A stretch of 43,473 bases of DNA from Solidesulfovibrio aerotolerans (GCF_009856865.1 NZ_WVUD01000033.1:1-43473), one strand, 5' to 3'. Shown: positions 17,309-26,246, counted from the first letter of the stretch. Numbers and translations: made by a program. Notes: generated by a model not told the origin, from the letters alone.

Positions 17309-17953
17309 ATGATGGCGGCTTGGTTTCGGATGGGTGTCGTATTGGCGGCGTTGGTTTTGGGCAGCGCACCCGATGCGCTGGCCAAAACGGTTTTTCTGGG
17401 CGGCAGCCAGACGGCCGGCTGGAAGCAGATGGGGATGTTTAAGGACGTGCTCAATAAGGCGGCGGTGAGCAACACCACGGCCAAGATTCTCAAGGGACTC
17501 GGCCCGGTGGTGAGCCTTAAGCCCGAGAAGGTCTTTATCCTGGAAGGCATAAACGAGCTGTACAGCCCCAATCAGGCCATTTTGGCCCGTTACCGCGAGA
17601 TTTTATTGCGTATCAACAAGGGAACGCCCAAGACCCTGATTTTCGTGCAGAGCGTGCTGCCTGTGGTCAACAGGCCGGATCTGTCCAACGACAAGATCAT
17701 GGAACTCAACGCCGGCCTCAAAGCCTTGTGCGCCGAGCTGAGCAACTGCATCTATATTGACCTGTTCAGCCATTTTGCCGTCAACGGAGCGCTCAACGAA
17801 AGCCTGACCACCGACGGCGTCCATCTGCGTCCCGACGGCTACAAGCTGTGGCAGGCGCTCATTGAAAACTACGTGGTCCAGCCGGGCGACAAGCTGACCC
17901 GACCTGAAACCGTGGCCGGTCTGGCCCCGCAGCAGGCCAGCAGCGCCAACTGA
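17309..17953 (+). CDS. Secreted SGNH-fold protein
   Basis: A 214-residue protein from ATG 17309, which follows GGGGAGG by six bases. The signal peptide ends DALAK. SGNH-like blocks are present: FLGGSQTAGW in place of GDS, LEGINELYS as block III, and TTDGVHLRPDGYKLW as block V with the Asp/His pair. The family Asp of GDS is Gly here, but the Ser remains. It probably has esterase or sugar-O-acetyl chemistry in the periplasm, or is a non-catalytic relative. It diverges from the PilZ genes and ends in a terminator. Confidence 0.75.
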   Translation: MMAAWFRMGVVLAALVLGSAPDALAKTVFLGGSQTAGWKQMGMFKDVLNKAAVSNTTAKILKGLGPVVSLKPEKVFILEGINELYSPNQAILARYREILLRINKGTPKTLIFVQSVLPVVNRPDLSNDKIMELNAGLKALCAELSNCIYIDLFSHFAVNGALNESLTTDGVHLRPDGYKLWQALIENYVVQPGDKLTRPETVAGLAPQQASSAN

Positions 17954-17978
17954 CCGGCGCGCGGGCTGCGACATTTTG

Positions 17979-18006
17979 AAAGCGGGCTTCGGCCCGCTTT
18001 TTTTTT
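17979..18006 (+). terminator. Rho-independent terminator
   Basis: AAAGCGGGC, loop TTCG, GCCCGCTTT, then more T to 18006. It is 25 bases after the secreted SGNH-fold gene. Confidence 0.92.
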
Positions 18007-18097
18007 GCGCGAGCCGCCGTCGACCCCTGCCAAACGGTTCGACCCTGTGTTACGGAAATACAACGTCACCCAAACCCGTCGCCCAAGGAGGAACCCC

Positions 18098-18685
18098 ATG
18101 AAGCGCGCCCTGTTGACTCTGATCGTGGTGCTCACGGCGTTGGTCCTGGCCGCACCGGCCCAGGCCTGGAAGAAACCCCCTTTTGACAGCGTGGACAAGA
18201 ACCGAGACGGCGTCATCGTTTTCGATGAAATTGTGGTGTTTAACTCTGGTCTGACCCTGGAGCTCTTCGGCGAGGTGGACGTTAATAAGGACAGCAAGAT
18301 CGACAAGGCCGAATACACTGCCATGGGCGGCCGTCGCGCCCACATGGCCAAGGCCGGCAAGACAGGCAAGGGCGGCAAGGTCTGGTGGCGCTGCTCGAGC
18401 AAGGAAGGCGTTATGCTTTTCACCAAGGGCACCGATCTGCTGCTGGCCGGCAAAAACGCCGAAGGAGCCGCCATCCTGCGCCAGGCCATTGCCACGCCGT
18501 TGTGCGTGGACTACCTGAGCTTTGCCTATTACAATCTGGGCGTGGCCTGCATGCGCCTGGGCGACGACGCCTGCGCCAGAGCCAATCTGGAAAAAGCCCG
18601 GGCCCTGGATGTCAACAATGTGATCCCGGACAATAAGTTCGGCTTGCAAGGCTGGCCGCGTAAGCCCGGCGTCCTCGTCAAATAG
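18098..18685 (+). CDS. Secreted EF-hand and TPR protein
   Basis: A 195-residue protein; AAGGAGG precedes the ATG by six bases. The signal peptide is MKRALLTLIVVLTALVLAAP with AQA. Two EF-hand loops follow (DKNRDGVIVFDE and DVNKDSKIDKAE), then a Gly/Lys-rich linker and one or two TPR-like helix pairs (YLSFAYYNLGVACMRLGDD, CARANLEKARALD). It is likely a calcium-binding periplasmic or outer-membrane adaptor. In the second loop Ser replaces the usual Gly, so that site may be weaker. The partner is unknown; it stands alone between terminator and activator gene. Confidence 0.8.
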   Translation: MKRALLTLIVVLTALVLAAPAQAWKKPPFDSVDKNRDGVIVFDEIVVFNSGLTLELFGEVDVNKDSKIDKAEYTAMGGRRAHMAKAGKTGKGGKVWWRCSSKEGVMLFTKGTDLLLAGKNAEGAAILRQAIATPLCVDYLSFAYYNLGVACMRLGDDACARANLEKARALDVNNVIPDNKFGLQGWPRKPGVLVK

Positions 18686-18837
18686 CCGACCGCAGCCTGT
18701 CCGGCAGCGGCAACGCAGGGGCGAAGACGGCCGGCGTCTTCGTCCCTGCCGCCCGGCCGGCCCTTGACAGGCCGGGGCGCGGTGGTCATCCCAGTGAGGC
18801 GCTGCAAGCGCCAACCGCGCGCTCCGGAGGAATTCAC

Positions 18838-20253
18838 GTGGGCACTGTGCTCATCATCGACGACGATCCGCAAATCCGCGACGCCCTGGCCCGGGTGGTT
18901 GTGCGCCTGGGACATGCCCCGACCCAGGCGGCAACCCTGGCCGAGGGTCTGGGGCAGGCTGCCAGCGCCGACGTGGACGTGGTCTTTCTTGACGTGCGCA
19001 TGCCCGACGGCAACGGCCTGGACGCCATAAGCGACATCCGCCGCTCCCCGTGCGGCCCGGAAGTCATCGTCATCACCGGCTGGGGCGACCCGGACGGTGC
19101 CGAACGGGCCATGCGGCAAGGGGCCTGGGACTACATCGAGAAACCGCCCACGGTCAAAACCATGACCGCGCCGTTGCAAAGCGCCATGGAGCACCGTCGC
19201 CGGGGGCGGGCCAACGAACAGGCTGCGGCCGCCTTTCGCTTCCCCGGCATCCTCGGCGGCAATCCCCGCCGCGCCCAATGCGTCGAACAAGCGGCCAAGG
19301 CCGCCGCCAGCGATGTCAACGTGCTGCTCACCGGGGCCACCGGCACGGGCAAGGAGCTGTTCGCCCGGGCCATCCACGACAGCAGCCCCCGCCGGGAGGG
19401 GGCCTTTGTGGTGGTGGACTGCGCCGCCCTGCCGGCCTCCATTGTGGAAAGCGTGCTGTTTGGCTCGGAAAAAGGCGTCTATACCGGCGCGGACCGCAAA
19501 CGCGAAGGTTTGCTCCTGCGCGCCCACGACGGAACGCTTTTTTTGGATGAAGTGGCCGAGATGCCGCTGTCGGTGCAAAAGGCCTTTTTGCGGGTGCTCC
19601 AGGAGCGCCGGGTGCGTCCTGTGGGCGGGCTGGAAGAGACGCCGTGCCATTTCCGGCTGGTGGCCGCCACCAACCAGGATCTGGAAGCCATGGCTCGCGA
19701 CGGCCTGTTTCGGGAAGATCTGCTCTTTCGCCTCCAGGGCGTGGGCATCGAACTGCCCCCCCTGGCCGGGCATCCCGACGACATCCTCGATTTTGCCGCC
19801 TATTTTGCCGACGCAGCCGCCAGACGCCAGGGGGTGCCGCCGCGCCCCCTTTCCGAAGAGTTGTCCCGGGCGCTTCTGGCCTATCCCTGGCCCGGCAATG
19901 TGCGGGAACTCAAAAACACCATGGAAGGGGCTTTGGCCCTGGCCGCCATCGACGAAGCCCTGCTCCCGGTGCATCTGCCCCTGCATATCCGGGTCATGGC
20001 CGCCCGCAATCGGGTCGTGGGCCGTTTGGGCGAGCCCGGGGAGGCCGAGCCCGTTGCTGGCAACGGGCTGCTGTCTGCGGCGACGCTGCCGGGCTTTCGG
20101 GAATATAACGACACCCGCGAAGCCCAGTACCTGCGGGCCATCGTCGCCCGCCACGGCGGCGATATCGGACGTATGCTCGGCGTTTCGGGCCTGTCGCGCT
20201 CACGGCTCTACGCCCTGTTAAAAAAACACGGCATCGCCGCCACCCGTTCCTGA
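18838..20253 (+). CDS. Sigma-54-dependent response regulator (NtrC type)
   Basis: A 471-residue protein with a GTG start after GGAGG. The receiver domain spans 1-120, with the acidic pair near DDDP, Asp52 in VFLDVRMPDG and the Lys in EKPP. The AAA+ domain has Walker A GATGTGKE at about 166 and Walker B GTLFLDEVAEM. The sigma-54 contact loop reads GVYTGA rather than GAFTGA. The C-terminus is a Fis-type helix-turn-helix (AIVARHGGDIGRMLGVSGLS, then RSRLYALLKKHGI). When phosphorylated it should open sigma-54 promoters. No kinase is adjacent; the orphan kinases in this window are candidates. Tyr for Phe in the loop is tolerated in known activators, but Val for Ala is unusual. Confidence 0.92.
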   Translation: MGTVLIIDDDPQIRDALARVVVRLGHAPTQAATLAEGLGQAASADVDVVFLDVRMPDGNGLDAISDIRRSPCGPEVIVITGWGDPDGAERAMRQGAWDYIEKPPTVKTMTAPLQSAMEHRRRGRANEQAAAAFRFPGILGGNPRRAQCVEQAAKAAASDVNVLLTGATGTGKELFARAIHDSSPRREGAFVVVDCAALPASIVESVLFGSEKGVYTGADRKREGLLLRAHDGTLFLDEVAEMPLSVQKAFLRVLQERRVRPVGGLEETPCHFRLVAATNQDLEAMARDGLFREDLLFRLQGVGIELPPLAGHPDDILDFAAYFADAAARRQGVPPRPLSEELSRALLAYPWPGNVRELKNTMEGALALAAIDEALLPVHLPLHIRVMAARNRVVGRLGEPGEAEPVAGNGLLSAATLPGFREYNDTREAQYLRAIVARHGGDIGRMLGVSGLSRSRLYALLKKHGIAATRS

Positions 20254-20374
20254 TTGCACCCGCCTGCCCCGGCCGGGCTAAAGACCGCCCTGTCCGTCGC
20301 CGATGAGTCGTAAAAGGGGAAAAAGGTCTGGCCGGCGCTCCTGCCCGCCGCCTTGACCCCAACGGCGGCGCGGC

Positions 20375-20704
20375 GTGAAATACATCCTGGTGCTCATCAT
20401 CATTATAGGCATCGTGACCTATATCTTCCTGGGCAGCCCCAAGCCCAAGGAGGCTGACGCAGGCCCGACCAACCGTCGCGACGTCGTCTGGGAACGCATT
20501 GCCTCCCTCGAAGCCCAGCGACGGGATATGCTCACCCGGGCCAAGGGCCGCCTGGGTTCCGGCTCTTCCCGCTCCCGCCTGGCTTCCACCGGGGCCTACT
20601 CCGCCGGCTTTCGCGACGGCTTTAACGAGGGCTACTTCGAGGGCAGCTTCCTGTCGGCCAGGACCGGACCCAATCCGCTGTTTTTCAAAATCCCCAATCC
20701 GTAA
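20375..20704 (+). CDS. Single-pass membrane protein, unknown
   Basis: A 109-residue protein with a GTG start and no clear ribosome binding site. The N-terminal helix (YILVLIIIIGIVTYIFLG) anchors a basic, Ser/Arg-rich cytoplasmic or periplasmic part and a Gly/Phe/Tyr-rich segment (AYSAGFRDGFNEGYFEGSF). No family is recognised. Codon use matches the host. It lies 121 bases after the sigma-54 activator. Confidence 0.6.
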   Translation: MKYILVLIIIIGIVTYIFLGSPKPKEADAGPTNRRDVVWERIASLEAQRRDMLTRAKGRLGSGSSRSRLASTGAYSAGFRDGFNEGYFEGSFLSARTGPNPLFFKIPNP

Positions 20705-20825
20705 GCCCCGTTCCGGTCAACCCGGGGCGAGTCGTCAACAGGGCCGCAGCAGTGAGGCAACAGGCGCTTGGCCAAAAGGCCTTTGCGCCTGTCTCCAGGC
20801 CGGCATGCCCTGGAACGCCGCCGCG

Positions 20826-21767
20826 CTAACCGCCCAGCCGCGCCCGGATGCGGTCCGCCACCGTGGCCACGGCCAGCACGTAGAGATCGCTGTGGTTGTA
20901 GGCGTAGATCACCTTGTCCCGCTCGGCCGGGGTCATGCCCGGCTTCCAGCCATGGCCGCGCAGATAGCTGGCCACGCTGACGATGGCGTCGGCGGGCGTG
21001 AAAAGATCCAGCACGCCGTCGTTGTCGCCGTCCACCCCGAAGCGCAGGGCGTTTGAGGGCATGAACTGGCAGATGCCGATGGCACCGTATATGGAGCAGG
21101 GCAGGCTGCTGGGGGATTGCTTGTTGGTGGCGGCATAGCGCAACAGCGCCGCCAGTTCCCGATAGGCCCACTCGGAACGGTCGCGGGCGGCCCCGTCGGC
21201 ATAGGCGGCCCGGTCGGCGTCACCGCGCAGCGTCTTCATGTACGGCTCAATAAGCCCCAGTCCCGAGGACCGGGCCAGACTGGCCAGGACGCCAAGCGCA
21301 TCCCGGTCGCCCAGATACGTCCCCAGCTTCGTCTCCACCATCACAAACGCGGCCACAAGCTCCGGCGGCGGGCCGAACTCCCGCTGGGCCCGATCAAAGG
21401 CCGCCCGGTTCTCCCGGATGTAGCGCACGCCGCTTTCAATCGACGCGGGTGTGAGGAACTGCTTGTAATTGCTGCTTTCCAGCGTTTTTTTGGTCGGTGG
21501 CGGCTTGGGCTCGAACTGTTTGCGCACCATGGCGTCCACCTTGCGCGCCATAATCGCCGGGTCATAGGCCAGACCCGGACCGGAAAAAATCCGCTCCAGC
21601 CAACCCCGGTCCAGTCCTTCCCCGGCCAGCCGGGTAATCAGCGGCTGCCAGCCGGCATCCGTTGCCTGGGCCGTCCCCGGCCCGGCCGCCAGGGTCGGGA
21701 CGGGGCAAACACAGGACGCCGCAACAATGACCGCTGTCCAGAGGAGACGTTTGGTGATGCTGTTCAT
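20826..21767 (-). CDS. mltB: Lytic murein transglycosylase (MltB family)
   Basis: A 313-residue protein with a signal peptide ending PTLAAG. The SLT_2/MltB domain starts at GWQPLITRLAGEGLDRGWL. The catalytic Glu is in AFVMVETKLGTYLG, and the substrate-site motifs include YGAIGICQFMPSNAL, the metal-type loop DGDNDGVLDLF and VIYAYNHSDLYVLAV. It cleaves peptidoglycan glycan strands to 1,6-anhydromuramoyl ends in the periplasm. There is no lipobox, unlike E. coli MltB, so it is probably soluble. The length is usual for the family. Confidence 0.92.
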   Translation of the reverse strand: MNSITKRLLWTAVIVAASCVCPVPTLAAGPGTAQATDAGWQPLITRLAGEGLDRGWLERIFSGPGLAYDPAIMARKVDAMVRKQFEPKPPPTKKTLESSNYKQFLTPASIESGVRYIRENRAAFDRAQREFGPPPELVAAFVMVETKLGTYLGDRDALGVLASLARSSGLGLIEPYMKTLRGDADRAAYADGAARDRSEWAYRELAALLRYAATNKQSPSSLPCSIYGAIGICQFMPSNALRFGVDGDNDGVLDLFTPADAIVSVASYLRGHGWKPGMTPAERDKVIYAYNHSDLYVLAVATVADRIRARLGG

Positions 21768-21804
21768 GGTGCAAACCTAGCCCCGATTCGGGTTGTTAGG
21801 CAAC

Positions 21805-21852
21805 CGCCGGGCCAGACGCCGGGCCAGACGCCAGGCCAGACGCTAGGCCAGA
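21805..21852. repeat. Four 12-bp tandem repeats overlapping the fcl stop codon
   Basis: CGCCGGGCCAGA occurs twice, then CGCCAGGCCAGA and CGCTAGGCCAGA, with no spacers. The last copy contains the minus-strand TAG that ends fcl. Readthrough would add RLA-type repeats, so the change of CGCC to CGCT may have shortened the protein. Confidence 0.9.
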
Positions 21853-22802
21853 CGGGCGGAGTCGCTATGCTCCAAAAACCACCGGTAGGTCTGGTCCAGG
21901 CCGTCTTCCAGGGAGAACGCGGGGCTCCAGCCCAGGGCTTTGAGGCGGCTGACGTCGAGGGCCTTTCGGGGCGTGCCGTCGGGCTTGGTCGGGTCGAAGA
22001 TGATTTCCCCGGTAAAACCGGTGATTTTGGCCATTAAAGCGGCCAGATCGGCGATGGTGATTTCCTCGCCGGAGCCGATATTGATGATTTCCTCGTCGTC
22101 GTAGCGGTCAAGGCAGGTCAGGCTCGCCCGGGCCATGTCCGCCACGTGGAGGAATTCGCGAAGGGCTTGGCCGGTGCCCCAGACCGTGACGGCCGCGTCG
22201 CCGTTAAGGCGCGCCTCGTGGAAGCGGCGCATGAGCCCGGGGATGACGTGGGAGTTTAACGGGGTGAAGTTGTCGCCGGGGCCGTAGAGATTGGTGGGCA
22301 TAAGGCTTATGGCCGAAAAACCGTATTGGCGGCGGTAGGCCTGGCACATTTTGATGCCGGCGATTTTGGCGATGGCATACCACTGGTTGGTTTCTTCCAG
22401 GGGACCGGTGAGGAGGTCTTTTTCCTGCATGGGTTGGGGGGCGAATTTGGGATAGATGCAGGAGGAGCCCAGGAAGACGAGTTTGGCCACGCCGGCCTTG
22501 TGGGCGGCGTCGATGACGTTGGTCTGAATCAGCAGATTGTCCCGGATAAAATCCGCCGGATAGGTGCTGTTGGCGTGGATGCCGCCGACTTTGGCGGCGG
22601 CCAGGATCACGGCCGCTGGGCGGGTTGTCTGGAAGAAATCGCGCACGGCCGCCTGATTGGTGAGGTCGAGCTGGGCATGGGTGCGGGTGACCACGTCGCG
22701 GCCCTGGCTGGCCAGGGCCGCGACAATGGCGGCACCGACAAGGCCCCGGTGCCCGGCAACGTAAATGGGACCGGCGATGGCGGCGGCTACGGGGGTGTTC
22801 AT
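21843..22802 (-). CDS. fcl: GDP-L-fucose synthase
   Basis: A 319-residue short-chain dehydrogenase-type epimerase/reductase. It has the nucleotide-binding GHRGLVG near the N-terminus, AAAKVGGI, the catalytic Ser region [16 protein letters not shown], YxxxK in [18 protein letters not shown], and the family signature [11 protein letters not shown]. It converts GDP-4-keto-6-deoxy-mannose to GDP-L-fucose with NADPH, for surface polysaccharide. The partner GMD dehydratase is not in the window. The stop codon lies in a 12-bp tandem repeat. A strong palindrome sits 22 bases before the start. Confidence 0.93.
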   Translation of the reverse strand: MNTPVAAAIAGPIYVAGHRGLVGAAIVAALASQGRDVVTRTHAQLDLTNQAAVRDFFQTTRPAAVILAAAKVGGIHANSTYPADFIRDNLLIQTNVIDAAHKAGVAKLVFLGSSCIYPKFAPQPMQEKDLLTGPLEETNQWYAIAKIAGIKMCQAYRRQYGFSAISLMPTNLYGPGDNFTPLNSHVIPGLMRRFHEARLNGDAAVTVWGTGQALREFLHVADMARASLTCLDRYDDEEIINIGSGEEITIADLAALMAKITGFTGEIIFDPTKPDGTPRKALDVSRLKALGWSPAFSLEDGLDQTYRWFLEHSDSARLA

Positions 22803-22824
22803 GAGGGTGGTCCTCGTGTGGCGT

Positions 22825-22852
22825 TCACAAAAAACAAGTATGTTTTTTGTGA
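22825..22852. promoter_or_regulatory. Perfect 12-bp-arm palindrome upstream of fcl
   Basis: TCACAAAAAACA, loop AGTA, TGTTTTTTGTGA. It lies between the Hpt gene and fcl, followed upstream by TATATATAATAAAT. No T-run follows on the transcribed strand, so an operator or 5' leader hairpin is more likely than a terminator. Confidence 0.55.
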
Positions 22853-22940
22853 CTATATATAATAAATTCAGTGTGTTGATAATGGGAAAGCCAGAGCAGC
22901 AATTGCCGAACGCGACACTAGCATGGTCGCCGGGCGCTGC

Positions 22941-23273
22941 CTAGTGCCGGGGCAGCAGGGGACTGAGGGCCAGGGCCAGGGTCTGGCCGGCGGCCCGAAC
23001 GTCGTCGAGGCGGCCTTGACGGGCCGTGTCGGTGGCGTATTGGGCGGTTTGGGCCAGTTCAGGCAGGCCCAGGTTGAGCAGGTTGCCTTTGAGGCTGTGG
23101 GCGGTTTCGGCGCACAGGGGGGCATTGGCCGTGTCGGCGGCCTCCAAGAGTCGGGCGAGGCCTTTGTCAAGAACGGTGCTCGCCACGGTCAGGGCTTCTG
23201 CGGCTTCGGCCGGGGTGAGCCGGTGGTCGCCCAAGAGAAAAAACAGGGCACGCTGTCTGGCGTCGTGCGTCAT
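22941..23273 (-). CDS. Hpt-domain phosphotransfer protein
   Basis: A 110-residue four-helix protein with the histidine phosphotransfer motif AHSLKGNLLNLG; His59 is the phospho-acceptor. Its ATG overlaps the TGA of the hybrid kinase gene (ATGA), so translation is coupled and the kinase is its evident donor. It would pass phosphate from the kinase receiver (Asp601) to an unknown response regulator. It ends 88 bases before the palindrome upstream of fcl. Confidence 0.9.
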   Translation of the reverse strand: MTHDARQRALFFLLGDHRLTPAEAAEALTVASTVLDKGLARLLEAADTANAPLCAETAHSLKGNLLNLGLPELAQTAQYATDTARQGRLDDVRAAGQTLALALSPLLPRH

Positions 23274-25297
23274 GATGTTTTCCGGGGCGTTTTGCCGGAG
23301 GCGAACTCGGTCAGCACGGCCTCCAGGTCGTTTATACGGTAGGGTTTGGAGAAATAGGCAGACATGCCGGCCTGGCGGCAGCGCAGGGCGTCATCCTCGG
23401 CGGCCTGGGCGGTCAGGGCCACGATGGGGGTGTCGATGCCGGCCTGGCGCAGGGTGCGGGCGGCGCTGAGGCCATCGAGGCCGGGCATGCGCAGATCCAT
23501 GAAAATGATGTGGTAGGGAGCGCCGTCGGCCACGGCGGCCAGGACATTTCTGACGGCCTCGTTGCCATCGCCGACAAAATCCATGCGGCCGACACCCAGC
23601 TTTTCGAGAATTTTTTGCAGCAGGAAACGGTTGAGCGCGTTGTCCTCGGCCACCAGAATTTTAAGCCACCCGAAATCGGCCAACGGCGGCAGGGGCAGGG
23701 CGGCTACGCGGGTGGAAACCGCAGCAGGCTCGGTCAGGGGCAGGGTGAAAAAGAAGGTGCTGCCCTGGCCCGGCTGGCTGGACACGTCCAGGCCTGTGCC
23801 GCCAAGCAGCCGGGTCAGCCGGTTGGAGATGGACAGGCCAAGGCCGGTGCCGCCGGGGTTTTGGACCAGGGCGTCTTCGGTCTGGACAAAGGGCTCGAAG
23901 ATGCGTTCGTGCATGGATTCGGGGATGCCGGGACCGGTGTCTTTGACCTGGAACCGGGTCCATATCGGGGGGTCTTCGCCGCCGTGCAGCCCGGGGAGCG
24001 GGGCCGCGCGGGTCACGGACAGCGCCACCCGGCCGGAAAGGGTGAATTTGATGGCGTTGGACAGCAGGTTGAGCAGGATTTGTTTGAGGCGCACCGGGTC
24101 GCAGACCAGCACGCGCGGCAGGGTCGGATCGCGTTCGATGGTCAGGGTGAGGCCCCGGTCGCTGGCCGACTGGGCCATGACCCGGCGCACTTCCTCAAGG
24201 AGGCGGTCGATGTCCAGCGGCGCGGGCCGGATTTCCAGACGGCCGATCTCGATGCGGGAAAAATCGAGGATGTCGTTTAAGATGACGAGCAGCCCCTCGC
24301 CGGCCGAGCGCATGGTTTCGACGTATTCGCGGTGTTCCGGGGGCAGCCCTGCGGTCAGGAGCAGTTGGGACAGGCCCATGATGGCATTTAAGGGGGTGCG
24401 GATTTCGTGGCTCATGTTGGCCAGAAAGACCGATTTCATGCGGCTGGATTCTTCGGCCTCGTGCTGGGCCCGGATGAGATCGGAGACGTCCACGAAGGAT
24501 TCGATGCCGCCGCTGGCGCGGCCGTTGGCATCGCGCAGGGGGGCGGCGTTTTTTAAAATGGTGAGCCGGTGGCCGGTGCGGGTGAGGATGCTCGACTGGC
24601 GCTTTTGCACGGTGGCGTCGGTGGTCTGGGCCGGGCAGGGGGAAGGCGGCGATTCGCGCAGGAGTTCGGCGCGTTGCCGGCCCAGGGCCTGATCGCGGCT
24701 ATAGCCGGTGATGGCAGTGAATTCGTCGTTGATGGTGACCACCACGTCGTCGCGGTTGACGATGCAGATGGCGGCACCGGCGATGGTGATGACCTGTTCG
24801 AGAAAGCTTTTTTCCCGCTCGACGCCAAGGCGCGCTTCGACCAGGGTGGTGACGTCGATCAAGGAGACGATCAGTCCGGTGAAGACGGCGGCTTCGATGA
24901 CGGGCTGGAGTTTGACCGTGACCTCGCGGCCGGCAATGTGGCTGGCAAAGGAGACCGGGGCATGGGCGACGCCCCGGCGAAAGAGGTCCAGGAAGGCCTG
25001 GGCCTGATAGTCTTCGGTCTCCAGGTCAAGGACGGCCAGGTTTTCGCCAAGCACGTCCTGGCGCGACCGGCCAAGCCAGGCCAGGTAGCGGTCGTTTATT
25101 TCCGCAATGACCCCGGACGGCGTGACAAAGGCGATGGCCTGGTCCAGGGCGGCGATAATGGAGGTCAGGCGGGTCAGCCGGCATTCGCAGTCGGCCGAGG
25201 CCGCGACGCACGCAGCCAGTCCGGCAACCGGCAGCGGTTGCCGGCGGCGCGGCGCCAACCGGCCGGGGCGCTTAGGTCGGGCGGTTTGCGGCCGCAT
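23270..25297 (-). CDS. Hybrid sensor histidine kinase (PAS-PAS-HisKA-HATPase-REC)
   Basis: A 675-residue protein. ATG 25297 is chosen because everything upstream in frame lies over rpe. There is no clear membrane segment, so it is probably a soluble sensor. The first PAS is at about 40-150 (IIAALDQAIAFVTPSGVIAE) and the second at about 160-280. The HisKA acceptor is His297 in ANMSHEIRTPLNAIMG. The HATPase has LLNLLSNAIKF, DTGPGIP and GTGLGLSISNRL. The C-terminal receiver has Asp601 in IIFMDLRMPG. It overlaps the 3' end of rpe by 26 bases and the Hpt gene by 4, a tight rpe-kinase-Hpt operon. The signal is unknown. Confidence 0.93.
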   Translation of the reverse strand: MRPQTARPKRPGRLAPRRRQPLPVAGLAACVAASADCECRLTRLTSIIAALDQAIAFVTPSGVIAEINDRYLAWLGRSRQDVLGENLAVLDLETEDYQAQAFLDLFRRGVAHAPVSFASHIAGREVTVKLQPVIEAAVFTGLIVSLIDVTTLVEARLGVEREKSFLEQVITIAGAAICIVNRDDVVVTINDEFTAITGYSRDQALGRQRAELLRESPPSPCPAQTTDATVQKRQSSILTRTGHRLTILKNAAPLRDANGRASGGIESFVDVSDLIRAQHEAEESSRMKSVFLANMSHEIRTPLNAIMGLSQLLLTAGLPPEHREYVETMRSAGEGLLVILNDILDFSRIEIGRLEIRPAPLDIDRLLEEVRRVMAQSASDRGLTLTIERDPTLPRVLVCDPVRLKQILLNLLSNAIKFTLSGRVALSVTRAAPLPGLHGGEDPPIWTRFQVKDTGPGIPESMHERIFEPFVQTEDALVQNPGGTGLGLSISNRLTRLLGGTGLDVSSQPGQGSTFFFTLPLTEPAAVSTRVAALPLPPLADFGWLKILVAEDNALNRFLLQKILEKLGVGRMDFVGDGNEAVRNVLAAVADGAPYHIIFMDLRMPGLDGLSAARTLRQAGIDTPIVALTAQAAEDDALRCRQAGMSAYFSKPYRINDLEAVLTEFASGKTPRKTS

Positions 25298-25943
25298 GAA
25301 AAACATCCAGGCGATCTTTATAGGGAGGATGTCCGAAAAAGGCGGAGCCGGAAACCAGCACATCGGCCCCGGCTTCCAACAGGGCGGCCGTGTTGTCCGG
25401 GGTGACGCCGCCATCGACCTGGATGCGAAAGGACAGTCCCTGGCTGCGGCGCAGTGCGGCCAGATCCCGGACCTTGTCCAGGCAAAAGGGAATAAACGAC
25501 TGGCCGCCAAACCCCGGGTTGACGGTCATGACAAGCACCATATCCAGTTGGGGCAGGAGGTATTTGACGGCGCAAAGGGGCGTGGCCGGATTGAGCGCCA
25601 CGGCCGGGGCCGCGCCCAGGCGGGCGATTTCGGCCACGGTGCGCTCCAGGTGGACGGTGGCTTCGGCGTGGACGCAGACGAGGTTGGCTCCGGCCTCGCA
25701 AAAGGCGGCGACATAGCGCTCGGGCCGTTCGATCATGAGATGGGTATCGAAATAGAGTTTGCTGCGCCGGCGCAGGGCCGCGATAATCGGCGGCCCGAAG
25801 GTGATGTTGGGCACGAACAGGCCGTCCATGACATCGAGATGGACCCACTGCAGGCCTGCGGCCTCAAGGGCGGCCACTTCGTCGGCCAGCCGGCCGAAGT
25901 CGGCGGAAAGAAGCGATGGCGACAGGATAAACGGTGGGGTCAT
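25272..25943 (-). CDS. rpe: Ribulose-phosphate 3-epimerase
   Basis: A 223-residue TIM-barrel enzyme interconverting ribulose-5-phosphate and xylulose-5-phosphate in the pentose phosphate pathway. Typical segments are all present: LSPSLLSADFGRLADEV, VHLDVMDGLFVPNITFGP with the metal-binding His and Asp, THLMIERPERY, VMTVNPGFGGQSF, and IQVDGGVTPDN with the second catalytic Asp. The length is normal. It is the first gene of the operon with the hybrid kinase and Hpt protein, an uncommon pairing. Confidence 0.96.
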   Translation of the reverse strand: MTPPFILSPSLLSADFGRLADEVAALEAAGLQWVHLDVMDGLFVPNITFGPPIIAALRRRSKLYFDTHLMIERPERYVAAFCEAGANLVCVHAEATVHLERTVAEIARLGAAPAVALNPATPLCAVKYLLPQLDMVLVMTVNPGFGGQSFIPFCLDKVRDLAALRRSQGLSFRIQVDGGVTPDNTAALLEAGADVLVSGSAFFGHPPYKDRLDVFHAAANRPT

Positions 25944-26125
25944 GGCGGCTCCGACGACGAATTTTGACGCGCACGGTCGTAAACCGCCGCCTCAGCTTCC
26001 TGGATAGACCGGCCGGCGGACGGGGTCAAGGCAGCGGGCGGTGGTCGGGATTGTCGTATGACGCATTGTAACAAACCTCCGGCCGGGATATAGGGAAAAT
26101 GGCCCGTGCGTCGGGCGCGCGGCGG

Positions 26126-26164
26126 CGTCACGCGTTTTCCCTGGCCGCGTCACCAAACCGTAAC
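26126..26164 (+). promoter_or_regulatory. Candidate Pho box upstream of pstS
   Basis: CGTCAC at 26126 and 26148 and CGTAAC at 26159 are spaced by 22 and 11 bases. The last two read CGTCACCAAAC and CGTAACCGAGC, close to the 11-base direct repeats PhoB binds. The site lies 83 bases before pstS. No phoB gene is in the window. Confidence 0.5.
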
Positions 26165-26246
26165 CGAGCCTTTCTACCTTCCTGGCCGTGACGTCGGGCA
26201 TTTCGCGCCATACGCGGCGCGACCACCTTATTTACGGAGGATTCGG

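Noticed and set aside
18529-20154. 541-codon open frame antisense to the sigma-54 activator
   Set aside because: Gly/His/Gln-rich shadow; the activator on the plus strand has complete, ordered domains.
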